Of a stretch of 64,000 nucleotides of DNA, positions 8,612 through 16,656 are shown one piece after another. The notes below the pieces were generated by a model, which worked only from the letters and a program-made list of their open reading frames with translations, had not been told where the DNA came from and did no database searches. Source of the DNA: Kumtagia sp044326205. GTDB lineage: Bacteria > Pseudomonadota > Alphaproteobacteria > Rhizobiales > Rhizobiaceae. Location of the stretch: assembly GCF_044326205.1 (NCBI RefSeq), contig NZ_JBIRCY010000027.1, positions 41,390 through 105,389 on the forward strand, written 5' to 3'. Positions within the stretch are counted from its first letter, which is position 1. Every line of letters begins with the position of its first letter. The position numbers and the translations under genes are program-made.

Positions 8612-10237
8612 GTGACGCATGATGTGACCAACCAGCCGCCGCCGCTCGCCGGCGGCAACGCATGGCGCGGCGATCCGCTGCTCGTGCAACTGGCCGAGGA
8701 TTTTTCCGAACCCGTCCGCAAGGAGCTCGACGCGCACGGAAAATTCGTTCTGAGCCAGGAGGCGCAGGAACTGGCGCGGCTGGCCAATGCCGAGACGCCG
8801 AAGCTGAAAACTCACGACCGGCAGGGCCGGCGGCTCGACGTCGTCGAATATCATCCCGCCTACCACGCGCTGATGCGCCGCGGCATCGCCGGCGGACTGC
8901 ATTCCTCCGTGTGGGAAAACGGCGAGCAGGAAACCGGCCGCCGGCATCAGGTTCGCGCCGCGCGCTTCTATCTGACGGCGGAGCTCGAGGCCGGGCATCT
9001 CTGCCCGATCACCATGACCAGCGCCTCGCTGGCGGCGCTGATGGCCAGCCCAAAACTGTTCCGCGAATGGGCGCCGCGAATCACCAGCCGCAAATACGAC
9101 CAGACCCAGAAGCCGCCTGTGCAGAAGGCTGGCCTGACGCTCGGCATGGGCATGACCGAGAAGCAGGGCGGCACCGACGTGCGCGCCAACACCACCCGCG
9201 CCGAGCGGGCAGGGGGCGGCTTCTACCGCATCACCGGCCACAAATGGTTCATGTCGGCGCCGATGTCGGACGCCTTCCTGGTGCTTGCCCAGGCCGCCGA
9301 GGGGTTGACCTGTTTCCTCGTGCCGCGAATTTTGAGCGACGGCAATGGCAACGGATTCCGCTTCCAGCGGCTGAAGGACAAGCTCGGCAACCGCTCCAAC
9401 GCCTCGTCGGAAGTTGAGTTCGAGGGCGCGGTCGGCGAGCCGGTCGGCGATCCCGGCGCCGGCGTCAAGACGATCATGGACATGGTGACGCTGACTCGGC
9501 TCGACTGCGCGGTAGCGTCCGCCGCGATCATGCGCGCCGGCCTGGCAGAGGCGGTGCACCATGCCCGCCACCGAAAAGTGTTCGGCGGCAATCTGATCGA
9601 AAAACCGCTGATGCAGCGCGTGCTGGCCGACATGGCGCTGGACGTCGCCGGCGCCACCGCGCTGTCGTTCCGGCTGGCGCGCTCCTTCGACGAGGCGGCA
9701 AAGGATCGCGGCGAGGCGGCGTTCGCCCGGGTCATGACGCCGGTGGTGAAATACTGGGTCTGCAAGGTCGCGCCGACGCTTCTCGCGGAAGCCATGGAAT
9801 GCCTCGGCGGCAATGGTTACGTCGAGGAAGGGCCGCTCGCCCGCTATTATCGCGAGGCGCCGGTCAACGCCATCTGGGAAGGTTCCGGCAATGTCATGGC
9901 GCTCGACGTGTTGCGCGTGCTGGGGCGCGGGCCTGGCCTTTTCGACGAGGTGCTCGCCGGCATTTCGCGGGATCTCGGCGCGGGCGGGGCAGGGACGGTG
10001 GGCGTGTTGCGCGCCGCCATGCAGGTCGCATCGTCGGACGAGGGCTCGGCCCGCGTGCTGACCGAGCAGCTTGCGCTGTCGGCCGCCGCCGCCGAACTCA
10101 GGCGCATCGGCGCCGGCCGCATCGCCGACGCCTTCGTCGAGACGCGGCTCGCCGGCCAGTGGCGCACCACCTACGGCATGCTCGCCCCGCGCCACGACCC
10201 GGCGCTCGTCCTCGACACGCTCTACCCCTCGAACTGA
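8612..10237 (+). CDS. aidB: acyl-CoA dehydrogenase of the AidB family
   Basis: 541-residue flavoprotein with a GTG start at 8612 preceded by GGGGAAAGAG. The AidB-type signature GMGMTEKQGGTDVRANTTRA, ITGHKWFMSAPMSDAFLVLAQ, and a long C-terminal acyl-CoA dehydrogenase helical domain (AMECLGGNGYVEEGPLARYYREAPVNAIWEGSGNV) are present. E. coli AidB is induced by DNA alkylation and binds DNA. No ada, alkA or alkB neighbours are seen here, so the role in alkylation response is only inferred from the family. Length matches E. coli AidB. Confidence 0.92.
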   Translation: MTHDVTNQPPPLAGGNAWRGDPLLVQLAEDFSEPVRKELDAHGKFVLSQEAQELARLANAETPKLKTHDRQGRRLDVVEYHPAYHALMRRGIAGGLHSSVWENGEQETGRRHQVRAARFYLTAELEAGHLCPITMTSASLAALMASPKLFREWAPRITSRKYDQTQKPPVQKAGLTLGMGMTEKQGGTDVRANTTRAERAGGGFYRITGHKWFMSAPMSDAFLVLAQAAEGLTCFLVPRILSDGNGNGFRFQRLKDKLGNRSNASSEVEFEGAVGEPVGDPGAGVKTIMDMVTLTRLDCAVASAAIMRAGLAEAVHHARHRKVFGGNLIEKPLMQRVLADMALDVAGATALSFRLARSFDEAAKDRGEAAFARVMTPVVKYWVCKVAPTLLAEAMECLGGNGYVEEGPLARYYREAPVNAIWEGSGNVMALDVLRVLGRGPGLFDEVLAGISRDLGAGGAGTVGVLRAAMQVASSDEGSARVLTEQLALSAAAAELRRIGAGRIADAFVETRLAGQWRTTYGMLAPRHDPALVLDTLYPSN

Positions 10238-10351
10238 GCCGGCCGGTCGGCAACAAGCCGCTGCTTCTCCCCAGCCCGTTAACCTTAACAAATGGTTTAC
10301 GTTGCGCCGGAGCGCCAACGGCTCCAGTCTGTAGTGCGCAATGAGGACAGC

Positions 10352-10909
10352 ATGCCGCGACTACTCACTCTCTTTCTGGTTTTTCACTGGGCGGTGCTGT
10401 TTTCGCTGCTGGCCGGGCTCGCCGTGTTCGGCGGCCAGGACGGCGCGGCCAACGGGCTGACCTTCTTCGGCATCGACATGTCCGGCCAGGATTTCTTCAT
10501 CGTTTCCGTGCCCGTCATGAAGGCAGCGGTATCGTTCGGATTCGCGATCTGCTCCGTGCTGTTCTGGTGGGCCTTCGTCACCTTCTTCGTCTCGCCGGAG
10601 AACCGCGCGGCCAGCGAGGAGGTCCTGCGCATGGCCTTTGCCGCCGCTTCCGGGTTGATGACCCTCATGCTGCTCGTAGGAACCATCAAGGCCACCGCTG
10701 GCCTGTTTCCGGCTATGGCCGCGCATTTCGCAGCGCTGATCGCCTCCTATGTGGCGATCCGGGCCGAGCAGCAGCTTTATCCCCAGCCGGAGGCCGACAG
10801 CGAAGAGCTGCGGCTCGCCGCCCGCGTTAGGGCGATCGATGCCTCTCAGACGGCGCGGCTGTCGCGTTTCGTTGCGACCTACGAAGGCCAACGGAGTTTC
10901 GATCGCTGA
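10352..10909 (+). CDS. conserved membrane protein, unknown function
   Basis: 185 residues from the ATG at 10352, which has GAGGACAG just before it; an ATG at 10292 is in frame but less likely because the family-like hydrophobic N-terminus MPRLLTLFLVFHWAVLFSLLAG starts at 10352. About four hydrophobic segments lie in the first 140 residues, followed by a basic cytoplasmic tail (EELRLAARVRAIDASQTARLSRF). Its TGA shares one base with the ATG of the next gene, so the two are cotranscribed. I do not recognise a functional family. Confidence 0.75.
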   Translation: MPRLLTLFLVFHWAVLFSLLAGLAVFGGQDGAANGLTFFGIDMSGQDFFIVSVPVMKAAVSFGFAICSVLFWWAFVTFFVSPENRAASEEVLRMAFAAASGLMTLMLLVGTIKATAGLFPAMAAHFAALIASYVAIRAEQQLYPQPEADSEELRLAARVRAIDASQTARLSRFVATYEGQRSFDR

Positions 10910-11229
10910 TGCGCTACATCCTGACGATCTGGGCGCTGCCGCTGGTGATCTTCTGGGGCTGGTTCGGCCTGTCCTACTACGACGTCAATTTCGGCTACCT
11001 GATGCTGTCGCGGCAGATCCACGACATCTATTTCCAGCTTGCCGGCCAGATCATGGGCGTCGACCCTGCATCGGTGCCGTGGTTCATTGCGAAAGCCTGC
11101 CTCTTCGACACGCTGATCCTGCTGGCGATCTGGGCTTTCCGCCGTCGCCGGGAACTGGCGTCGTGGCTGCGCAGGCAGCGCGAGCGCTATTCGGGCCAGG
11201 CGCCGGCGCCGGACTCTCCTAGCGCCTGA
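10909..11229 (+). CDS. DUF6105-like small membrane protein
   Basis: 106 residues. The start MRYILTIWALPLVIFWGWFGLSYYDVNFGYLMLSRQIHD matches my recollection of the DUF6105 family of Rhizobiales. There is one N-terminal membrane segment and another around FIAKACLFDTLILLAIWAF, then a basic Arg-rich tail. It overlaps the upstream membrane protein by one base. Its last 43 bases overlap ruvX on the opposite strand (11187-11229). Function unknown; gene call well supported, family name moderately so. Confidence 0.8.
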   Translation: MRYILTIWALPLVIFWGWFGLSYYDVNFGYLMLSRQIHDIYFQLAGQIMGVDPASVPWFIAKACLFDTLILLAIWAFRRRRELASWLRRQRERYSGQAPAPDSPSA

Positions 11230-11681
11230 AGGCGATCCAGCACGCCTTGCAGGATGAAGGCGGCAGCAGCCGAATCGATCTTGCCTTTCCGCTTCTGCCG
11301 CGAAAAATCCATCTCGATCAGCGTCCGTTCGGCGGCGACCGTCGACAGCCGCTCGTCCCAATAGACGAAAGGCAGGTCGGTCAGCCGCTGCATGTTGCGC
11401 ACGAAGGCGCGCGTCGCCTGGACGCGCGGCCCTTCGCTGCCATCCATATTGACCGGCAGCCCGATGATGATCGCGCCGGTCTGCTCGTCCGCAAGCAGTT
11501 TCAGCAGCGCCTCGGCATCCACGGTGAATTTCTTGCGCAGGATCACCGGCCGCGGATGGGCGAAGGACAGGCCGCGGTCCGATACGGCGACGCCGATGGT
11601 CTTTTCGCCGAGATCGAGCCCGGCCAGCGTCATGTTGCCGTGGAGCAGTTGGGGTAGGGCTTCGATGGCGACGACCGGCAC
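11187..11681 (-). CDS. ruvX: putative pre-16S rRNA nuclease / Holliday junction resolvase-like YqgF
   Basis: 164-residue RNase H-fold nuclease. Motifs: LAGLDLGEKTIGVAVSD with Asp23 as first metal ligand, IIGLPVNMDGSEGPRVQATRAF, WDERLSTVAAERTL with the second acidic site, and DSAAAAFILQGVLD with the third. In E. coli YqgF matures the 16S rRNA 5' end; the older name comes from its fold similarity to RuvC. It converges on the DUF6105-like gene with a 43-base overlap and is divergent from the UPF0173 gene, from which it is separated by 63 bases. Confidence 0.95.
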   Translation of the reverse strand: MPVVAIEALPQLLHGNMTLAGLDLGEKTIGVAVSDRGLSFAHPRPVILRKKFTVDAEALLKLLADEQTGAIIIGLPVNMDGSEGPRVQATRAFVRNMQRLTDLPFVYWDERLSTVAAERTLIEMDFSRQKRKGKIDSAAAAFILQGVLDRLQALGESGAGAWPE

Positions 11682-11744
11682 GGGCTTTCCTTTCGGCTTG
11701 CCGGCGTTCTATCCTCTTACCAACGCGAAATCGAGGAGACCGCC

Positions 11745-12452
11745 ATGAAACTCACCTGGTACGGCCATTCGGCCTTCCGCATCGACGCTGGCGAAGCCAA
11801 AATCCTGATCGATCCGTTTCTCAGCGGCAACCCGTCCTGGGGCCGCGGCTGGGAAGGACCGGCCAAGGGCATCACGCATGTGCTGCTCACCCACGGTCAC
11901 AACGACCATGTCGGCGACGCAGCCGATATCTTGAAGAAGACAGGCGCGCAGCTCGTCGCCAATTTCGAGATCTGCATGTATCTGGTCGGCCAGGGTGTCG
12001 CTGGCGACAAGATCAATCCCGGCAACACCGGGGGCACGGTCGACTGCGGCGGTTTCACCACGACCTTCGTGCAGGCGCTGCACTCCTCCTCCTTCAACAT
12101 CGGCGACGGCTCGAACACCTATCTCGGCAACCCGCTGGGGCTCGTCCTGCATTTTGCTGACGGCCGCTCGCTCTACCACATGGGCGACACCGATATCTTC
12201 GGCGACATGGCGCTCATCGAGGAACTGCACCAGCCGGAGATCGGCATCGTGCCGATCGGTGACCGTTTTACCATGGGTGGCGCGGTGGCCGCACTCGCCT
12301 GCAAGCGCTTCTTCAATTTCAAGAAAGCCATTCCCTGCCACTTCGCGACATTCGGCGCGCTCGACCAGAGCGCCGACAAGTTCGTCGCCGGGCTGGAGGG
12401 CAGCGCGACCGAGGTCGTTCTGCCGAAAGTGAGCGAGGCGATCGAGGTCTAG
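11745..12452 (+). CDS. UPF0173 metal-dependent hydrolase (metallo-beta-lactamase fold)
   Basis: 235 residues. The metal-binding motif HGHNDH (residues 50-55) follows VLLTH, and further ligands are expected at LHSSSF, MGDTD (residues near 145) and the C-terminal PCHFATF. The N-terminus MKLTWYGHSAFRID is characteristic of UPF0173. GGAGACCGCC precedes the ATG. Substrate is unknown in the family. The gene stands alone, divergent from ruvX. Confidence 0.93.
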   Translation: MKLTWYGHSAFRIDAGEAKILIDPFLSGNPSWGRGWEGPAKGITHVLLTHGHNDHVGDAADILKKTGAQLVANFEICMYLVGQGVAGDKINPGNTGGTVDCGGFTTTFVQALHSSSFNIGDGSNTYLGNPLGLVLHFADGRSLYHMGDTDIFGDMALIEELHQPEIGIVPIGDRFTMGGAVAALACKRFFNFKKAIPCHFATFGALDQSADKFVAGLEGSATEVVLPKVSEAIEV

Positions 12453-12472
12453 CCTCGGCGGATGGTGCGGCA

Positions 12473-13090
12473 ATGGCGAGGCAATTCGACCGGACCGAAC
12501 TGCTCGCCGCCTTTGATGAGATCGGCGAGGCGGCACAGCGGAACGGCGCCTTGATCCACGTCGCCGTCTATGGCGGCTCGGCGCTGATGCTCGCCAGCAA
12601 CTTTCGCTTTAGTTCGGAAGATGTTGATATCGCGGAACTGCCAACGCCATGGCCGCAATGGCTTGCCGATGTCGTGGCCACGATCGCGGCGCGGCATGGC
12701 TGGTCGGAGGACTGGCTGAATGACGCGGTATCGTTCCACCTCAGCAGCATCGCGACGATGGAAGGTGACCACGTCGAGTTCGGCACGTTTCCCCGTTCGG
12801 ATGAGGAACCCGGGCTTGTCGTCTATGTCCCCAGCGCGGAATACCTGCTGGCATTGAAGGTAAAGGCTGTCCGTGTTCTCGACCCACTAAAGGGGCAGAA
12901 GGACGCGGAGGATATCCGCAATCTCATGAGGGTTGTCGGTGTCGAAAACGCTGCCGCGGTGGTCGAGATAATGTCGCGCTATTTTCCGCGTTCGGCCGCC
13001 GACCCGGAAAAGCAGCTTTTCCTGTTGAGGCATGTCCTCGCCAATACCGGAGCGGCCGATGCGCCCCGCTACCCTGTCGGAAACGTATGA
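12473..13090 (+). CDS. DUF6036/AbiEii-like nucleotidyltransferase (possible toxin)
   Basis: 205-residue protein with a minimal nucleotidyltransferase core: GGSALML (Gly34-Gly35-Ser36) and the acidic SSEDVDI with Asp50 and Asp52 as metal ligands. A later helical region AEYLLALKVKAVRVLDPLKGQKDAEDIRNLM is typical of AbiEii/DUF6036 proteins. Such proteins act in several toxin-antitoxin and phage-defence systems by adding nucleotides to tRNA or proteins. The next gene overlaps it by 32 bases (13059-13090), supporting a coupled two-gene module. Toxin activity is an inference from family and arrangement. Confidence 0.8.
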   Translation: MARQFDRTELLAAFDEIGEAAQRNGALIHVAVYGGSALMLASNFRFSSEDVDIAELPTPWPQWLADVVATIAARHGWSEDWLNDAVSFHLSSIATMEGDHVEFGTFPRSDEEPGLVVYVPSAEYLLALKVKAVRVLDPLKGQKDAEDIRNLMRVVGVENAAAVVEIMSRYFPRSAADPEKQLFLLRHVLANTGAADAPRYPVGNV

Positions 13091-13478
13091 ACGCATCATC
13101 GCGGGTGAGTCCCGCGAGAAGGCGTTCGCCGAGTTTCTGGATACATTCTATACGCTGCGGAACCCTGAGCGGCAGTCGACAGCGCTTGCCGTTGAGCCGC
13201 CGCTGACCGGCGATGCGCGGCTCGATGCACTGGCAGGGGCGGTCGCCTCCTATCTCGCCAAGAAATACCGGGCGCGTGTTCCCGCCTGGGCAGGCGCACC
13301 GTCTCGTTACCTCAAGGAACCCTGGTTCACCACGGAAAAACCCGGACCGGGCATCAATGAGTTCCTCTGGCATTCCAGCCCGGCCGAGTTCCGCTCCCGC
13401 AACATTTTCACCGAGGCCCGGCCGCTCAGGCGCGCCTCGCAGGCCCAAGGTCAACGACGGCCTGATGACATGATATGA
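13059..13478 (+). CDS. partner protein of the nucleotidyltransferase (possible antitoxin)
   Basis: 139 residues from the ATG at 13059 (MRPATLSETYERI). It starts inside the nucleotidyltransferase gene. The N-terminal helix-rich part includes REKAFAEFLDTFYTL. The C-terminal motif SPAEFRSRNIFTEARPLRRA follows WFTTEKPGPGINEFLWH; I recall similar tails in proteins paired with DUF6036 nucleotidyltransferases. It has no DNA-binding motif that I can recognise and no signal peptide. Function is inferred from context: an antitoxin or specificity partner. The in-frame ATG at 13032 is less likely because it overlaps further. Confidence 0.7.
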   Translation: MRPATLSETYERIIAGESREKAFAEFLDTFYTLRNPERQSTALAVEPPLTGDARLDALAGAVASYLAKKYRARVPAWAGAPSRYLKEPWFTTEKPGPGINEFLWHSSPAEFRSRNIFTEARPLRRASQAQGQRRPDDMI

Positions 13479-13642
13479 TCCTGCCGTTCCCGCTGCCAAA
13501 TCTCGCCGGCTTGACGGTCGAAGCGGCAAAGGCGCGCGCCATACCACAGTTTCATCCGAAGGGGACGGCATTAGCGGAAATTCATGAGTCGCCAACAGTT
13601 TCTCAAGGCCAGAAAATATTTCTTTTCAATAGCTTGCGCTGA
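13475..13642 (+). CDS. possible 55-residue ORF after the nucleotidyltransferase pair
   Basis: ATG at 13475 overlaps the TGA of the partner gene (ATGA), and the frame stays open for 55 codons to a TGA at 13640-13642. The peptide starts MILPFPLPNLAGLTVEAAK and is not hydrophobic enough for a membrane anchor. The 4-base overlap is the main support for it as a third gene of the module. No homologue is recognised and codon use near its end is AT-rich, so it could be chance. Confidence 0.3.
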   Translation: MILPFPLPNLAGLTVEAAKARAIPQFHPKGTALAEIHESPTVSQGQKIFLFNSLR

Positions 13643-14180
13643 TTGTCTGCGTTACCGAAAAACTCAACCGGACGATTTTTTGCGGGATTTCATCCCCATC
13701 GTCCCATCCTGCCTCATAATCCTGGTGATTGCTCTCGCGGGAAACCTGGTGCGCACCGGGTATCAGAGGAGAGCGTCGGCGCCGGGGTGGCTGCGTAACG
13801 GTGCGCGGCTTGGCAAGAGCCTTGAGACCCGGGCCCCAGATCGCGACGACAAGCCTCGGATTGAGCCGGGGCGGTATCAGCGATCGGGCAAGCACGCCGG
13901 CGGGGCGCTTGGTTCGCGCCACGTATTTTAACTTTGAGAGGCTCGGCCTCGCGCCCCGCTTCCCACTCTCCCGAAAAGGGAGCTTTGCACTCAATGGCCA
14001 GGGCGGATTTCCGCAGCGTGGCGACGGGAGAGACTTGTGTTGACGGCCATGCTTCCTGTGAGTGACCGATATACGGTATCAACCCGTTCGTCCTGGCTTG
14101 GCGGACGCCGGTTGCGCGCCGCGCGCCGCGCCGCTATAGCCCGGACTTCGCCGTTCTCCATCATCCGTCGAGGCAAATAA
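13643..14180. other. gene-poor stretch with no convincing gene
   Basis: About 540 bases between the nucleotidyltransferase module and gatC. Several overlapping open frames exist on both strands, but none has a good ribosome site, recognisable motif or consistent codon bias. The 3' end should hold the gatC promoter; the leader before the gatC ATG has only a weak purine stretch. The segment may be a decayed gene, but nothing in it can be named. Confidence 0.5.
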
Positions 14181-14468
14181 ATGTCCGTCGATATCGCCAC
14201 CGTGAAGCGCGTCGCGCGCCTGGCCCGCATTGCCGTCGACGATGAGGATGCCGAACGCATGACCGGCGAACTCAATGTCATCCTTGGTTTCGTCGAGCAG
14301 TTGAACGAGGTCGACGTGACCGGCGTCGAGCCGATGACCTCGGTGACGCCGATGGCTATGAAGAAGCGTCAGGATGCGGTGACGGACGGCGGCAAGGCGG
14401 ACGACATCGTCGCCAATGCGCCGGCAACGGCGGAAAATTTCTTCCTGGTGCCGAAGGTGGTGGAATAG
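14181..14468 (+). CDS. gatC: Asp-tRNA(Asn)/Glu-tRNA(Gln) amidotransferase subunit C
   Basis: 95-residue subunit that stabilises GatA in the GatCAB complex, which converts misacylated Glu-tRNA(Gln) and Asp-tRNA(Asn). The N-terminus MSVDIATVKRVARLARIAVDDEDAERMTGELNVILGFVEQLNEVDVTGVEPMTSV is the standard GatC fold, and the C-terminal APATAENFFLVPKVVE is the conserved tail that inserts into GatA. It is followed after 2 bases by a GNAT gene and then by gatA, probably one operon. gatB is not in the window. Confidence 0.97.
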   Translation: MSVDIATVKRVARLARIAVDDEDAERMTGELNVILGFVEQLNEVDVTGVEPMTSVTPMAMKKRQDAVTDGGKADDIVANAPATAENFFLVPKVVE

Positions 14469-14470
14469 CC

Positions 14471-14935
14471 ATGGCTGTCGAGATCGCGATCGAGACGCCG
14501 CTGCAGGATGATGTGCGCACGATGGTGTCGGCGCTGAACGCCACCATGATCCCGCTGACACCGCGCGAATTCCAGTTCCAACTCACCGTCGAGCAGATGG
14601 CCGAGCCCGCCGTCACCCTGTTCGTGGCGCGCGACGAAGGCAAGCCGGTCGGCATGGGCGCACTGAAGGACCACGGCGGCGGCCTCGGCGAGGTCAAGCG
14701 CATGTTCACGCTGCCGGAAGTGCGGGGGAAACGTGTTGGATCGCAACTACTAGAGAAGATCGAGGCGCTCGCGCGGCAAAAGCGCATTGCCCGGCTGGTG
14801 CTGGAGACCGGCGAGGCGCCCGGTTTCGAGCCCGCCTACCGCGTCTACGAGCGCGGCGGCTTCACCACCTGCGGCGCGGTGCTCGACTATCCCGATTCTG
14901 GCCATTCCCGATTCTACGAAAAGAAGCTTTCCTAA
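14471..14935 (+). CDS. GNAT family N-acetyltransferase
   Basis: 154 residues. The acetyl-CoA binding loop is in MFTLPEVRGKRVGSQLLEKIEALARQKRIARLVLETG (R/Q-x-x-G-x-G/A type) and the later EPAYRVYERGGFTTCGAVLDYPDSGHSRFYEKKLS is the usual GNAT C-terminal strand with the catalytic Tyr region. Its ATG lies 2 bases after the gatC stop and its TAA directly abuts the gatA ATG (14933-14938), so it is embedded in the gatCA operon. Acceptor substrate unknown. Confidence 0.92.
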   Translation: MAVEIAIETPLQDDVRTMVSALNATMIPLTPREFQFQLTVEQMAEPAVTLFVARDEGKPVGMGALKDHGGGLGEVKRMFTLPEVRGKRVGSQLLEKIEALARQKRIARLVLETGEAPGFEPAYRVYERGGFTTCGAVLDYPDSGHSRFYEKKLS

Positions 14936-16504
14936 ATGACCGAGCTCACCGGACTGACCATCGCCGAGGCCCGCGCAAAGCTGAAGGCGCGCGAAATCAC
15001 CTCTGCCGAACTGACCGACGCCTACCTCGCGGCGATCGACGCCGCCAACCCGACCTTCAACGCCTATGTCGCCGTTACCCACGACAAGGCCCGCGACATG
15101 GCGAAAGCCTCCGACGCGAAGCTCTCCAGGGGAGAGGCTGGCGCATTGGAAGGCATCCCCCTCGGCATCAAGGACCTGTTTGCCACCGAAGGCGTGCATA
15201 CACAGGCGTGCAGCCACGTCCTCGACGGGTTCAAACCGCGCTACGAATCGACCGTCACGTCCAACCTGTGGGCAGACGGGGCGGTCATGCTCGGCAAACT
15301 GAATATGGACGAGTTCGCCATGGGCTCGTCCAACGAGACGTCCTATTACGGGCCGGTCGTCAATCCGTGGCGTAGCCACCGCACCGAGACCCGGGTGATG
15401 CCGTCGACCCATATGGGCGAGGGCGGTTTCGTCGGGGCCGGCGGTGGGACGCGGCAGGTCAAGGCGCTTGGCAACAAACGCTTGGTGCCCGGCGGTTCGT
15501 CGGGTGGTTCGGCAGCTTCGGTCGCGGCCTTCCTCTGTGCCGGCGCGACGGCGACCGACACCGGCGGCTCGATCCGCCAGCCGGCTGCCTTCACCGGCAC
15601 AGTCGGCATCAAGCCAACCTATGGCCGCGTCTCGCGCTGGGGCGTCGTCGCCTTCGCCTCGTCGCTCGACCAGGCCGGCCCGATCGCCCGCGACGTGCGC
15701 GACGCCGCGATCATGCTGAAGTCGATGGCATCGGTCGACGCCAAGGACACGACCTCGGTCGATGTCCCGGTGCCGGACTATGAGGCGGCGATCGGACGTC
15801 CGGTCAAGGGCATGAAGGTCGGCATTCCCAGGGAATACCGGGTCGGCGGCATGCCGGAGGAGATCGAGACGCTGTGGCAGAAGGGCATTGCCTGGCTGAA
15901 GGACGCCGGCGCGACAATCGTCGACATCTCGCTACCGCACACCAAATACGCGCTGCCCGCCTATTACATCGTGGCGCCCGCCGAAGCGTCGTCCAACCTC
16001 GCGCGTTACGACGGCGTGCGCTACGGCCTGCGCGTTCCTGGCAAGGACATCATCGACATGTACGAAAAGACCCGCGCCGCCGGTTTCGGCCGCGAGGTCA
16101 AGCGCCGCATCATGATCGGCACCTACGTGCTGTCGGCCGGCTACTACGACGCCTACTATTTGCAGGCGCAGAAGGTGCGCACCCTGATCAAGCGCGATTT
16201 CGAAAAGGTCTTTGCCGACGGCATCGACGTGATCCTGACGCCGGCCACGCCGTCCGCCGCCTTCGGCATCGCCGACGAGGACATGGCGAACGATCCGGTG
16301 AAGATGTATCTCAACGACATTTTCACCGTCACCGTGAACATGGCCGGCCTGCCCGGCATCGCCGTCCCCGCCGGCCTTGACGCCAACGGCCTGCCGCTGG
16401 GATTGCAGCTCATCGGAAAGCCGTTCGAAGAGGAGACGCTGTTCCAGACCGGCCATGTCATCGAGCAGGCGGCGGGGCGGTTTCGGCCGGAGAAGTGGTG
16501 GTAG
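14936..16504 (+). CDS. gatA: Glu-tRNA(Gln) amidotransferase subunit A with an extra internal segment
   Basis: 522-residue amidase subunit that hydrolyses glutamine to supply ammonia for tRNA amidation. Lys79 (PLGIKD), the cis-Ser in LVPGGSSGGSAA and the nucleophile Ser212 (TATDTGGSIRQPAAF) form the Ser-cisSer-Lys triad. Rhizobial GatA is normally about 493 residues. Between NPWR and LVPGG most homologues have about 7 residues, but here there are 36 (residues 147-182, bases 15374-15481), rich in Gly, Thr and Arg. The reading frame is intact and all catalytic residues remain, so the enzyme is expected to be active. Confidence 0.96.
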   Translation: MTELTGLTIAEARAKLKAREITSAELTDAYLAAIDAANPTFNAYVAVTHDKARDMAKASDAKLSRGEAGALEGIPLGIKDLFATEGVHTQACSHVLDGFKPRYESTVTSNLWADGAVMLGKLNMDEFAMGSSNETSYYGPVVNPWRSHRTETRVMPSTHMGEGGFVGAGGGTRQVKALGNKRLVPGGSSGGSAASVAAFLCAGATATDTGGSIRQPAAFTGTVGIKPTYGRVSRWGVVAFASSLDQAGPIARDVRDAAIMLKSMASVDAKDTTSVDVPVPDYEAAIGRPVKGMKVGIPREYRVGGMPEEIETLWQKGIAWLKDAGATIVDISLPHTKYALPAYYIVAPAEASSNLARYDGVRYGLRVPGKDIIDMYEKTRAAGFGREVKRRIMIGTYVLSAGYYDAYYLQAQKVRTLIKRDFEKVFADGIDVILTPATPSAAFGIADEDMANDPVKMYLNDIFTVTVNMAGLPGIAVPAGLDANGLPLGLQLIGKPFEEETLFQTGHVIEQAAGRFRPEKWW

Positions 16505-16624
16505 GGCTGACAAGGACTAGGGCAGTAGGCAGTAGGGTTTCTGCTTCCAGCATCTGCTTTTGAGGCTTCTGCGAGAAACAAGTCACCTGATCTCTTGACC
16601 GCCTTGCAAGTTCGCGCCCCCTTC

Positions 16625-16656
16625 CTACTGCCCTACTGCCCTACTGCCCTACTGCC
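16625..16656. repeat. four tandem copies of an 8-bp unit, with inverted partial copy at 16515-16540
   Basis: The unit CTACTGCC is repeated four times without gaps. About 100 bases upstream the complementary form (GGCAGTAG, two copies near 16518-16537) occurs, so a transcript could fold into a long stem between the convergent gatA and DUF599 genes. The repeat also encodes the last residues and the TAG stop of the DUF599 protein. It may act as a bidirectional terminator or be a dispersed intergenic repeat; copies elsewhere in the genome cannot be checked here. Confidence 0.75.

Noticed and set aside
8558..10318. 586-residue open frame opposite aidB
   Set aside because: Shadow of a GC-rich gene on the other strand: rich in Arg/His/Gly, no ribosome site, no motif.
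13584..14082. several 100-120-residue frames on both strands between the nucleotidyltransferase module and gatC
   Set aside because: They overlap each other, lack ribosome sites and any recognised motif; reported only as a gene-poor stretch.
16625..16656. tandem repeat as a possible CRISPR array
   Set aside because: The unit is 8 bp with no spacers; no cas genes are nearby.
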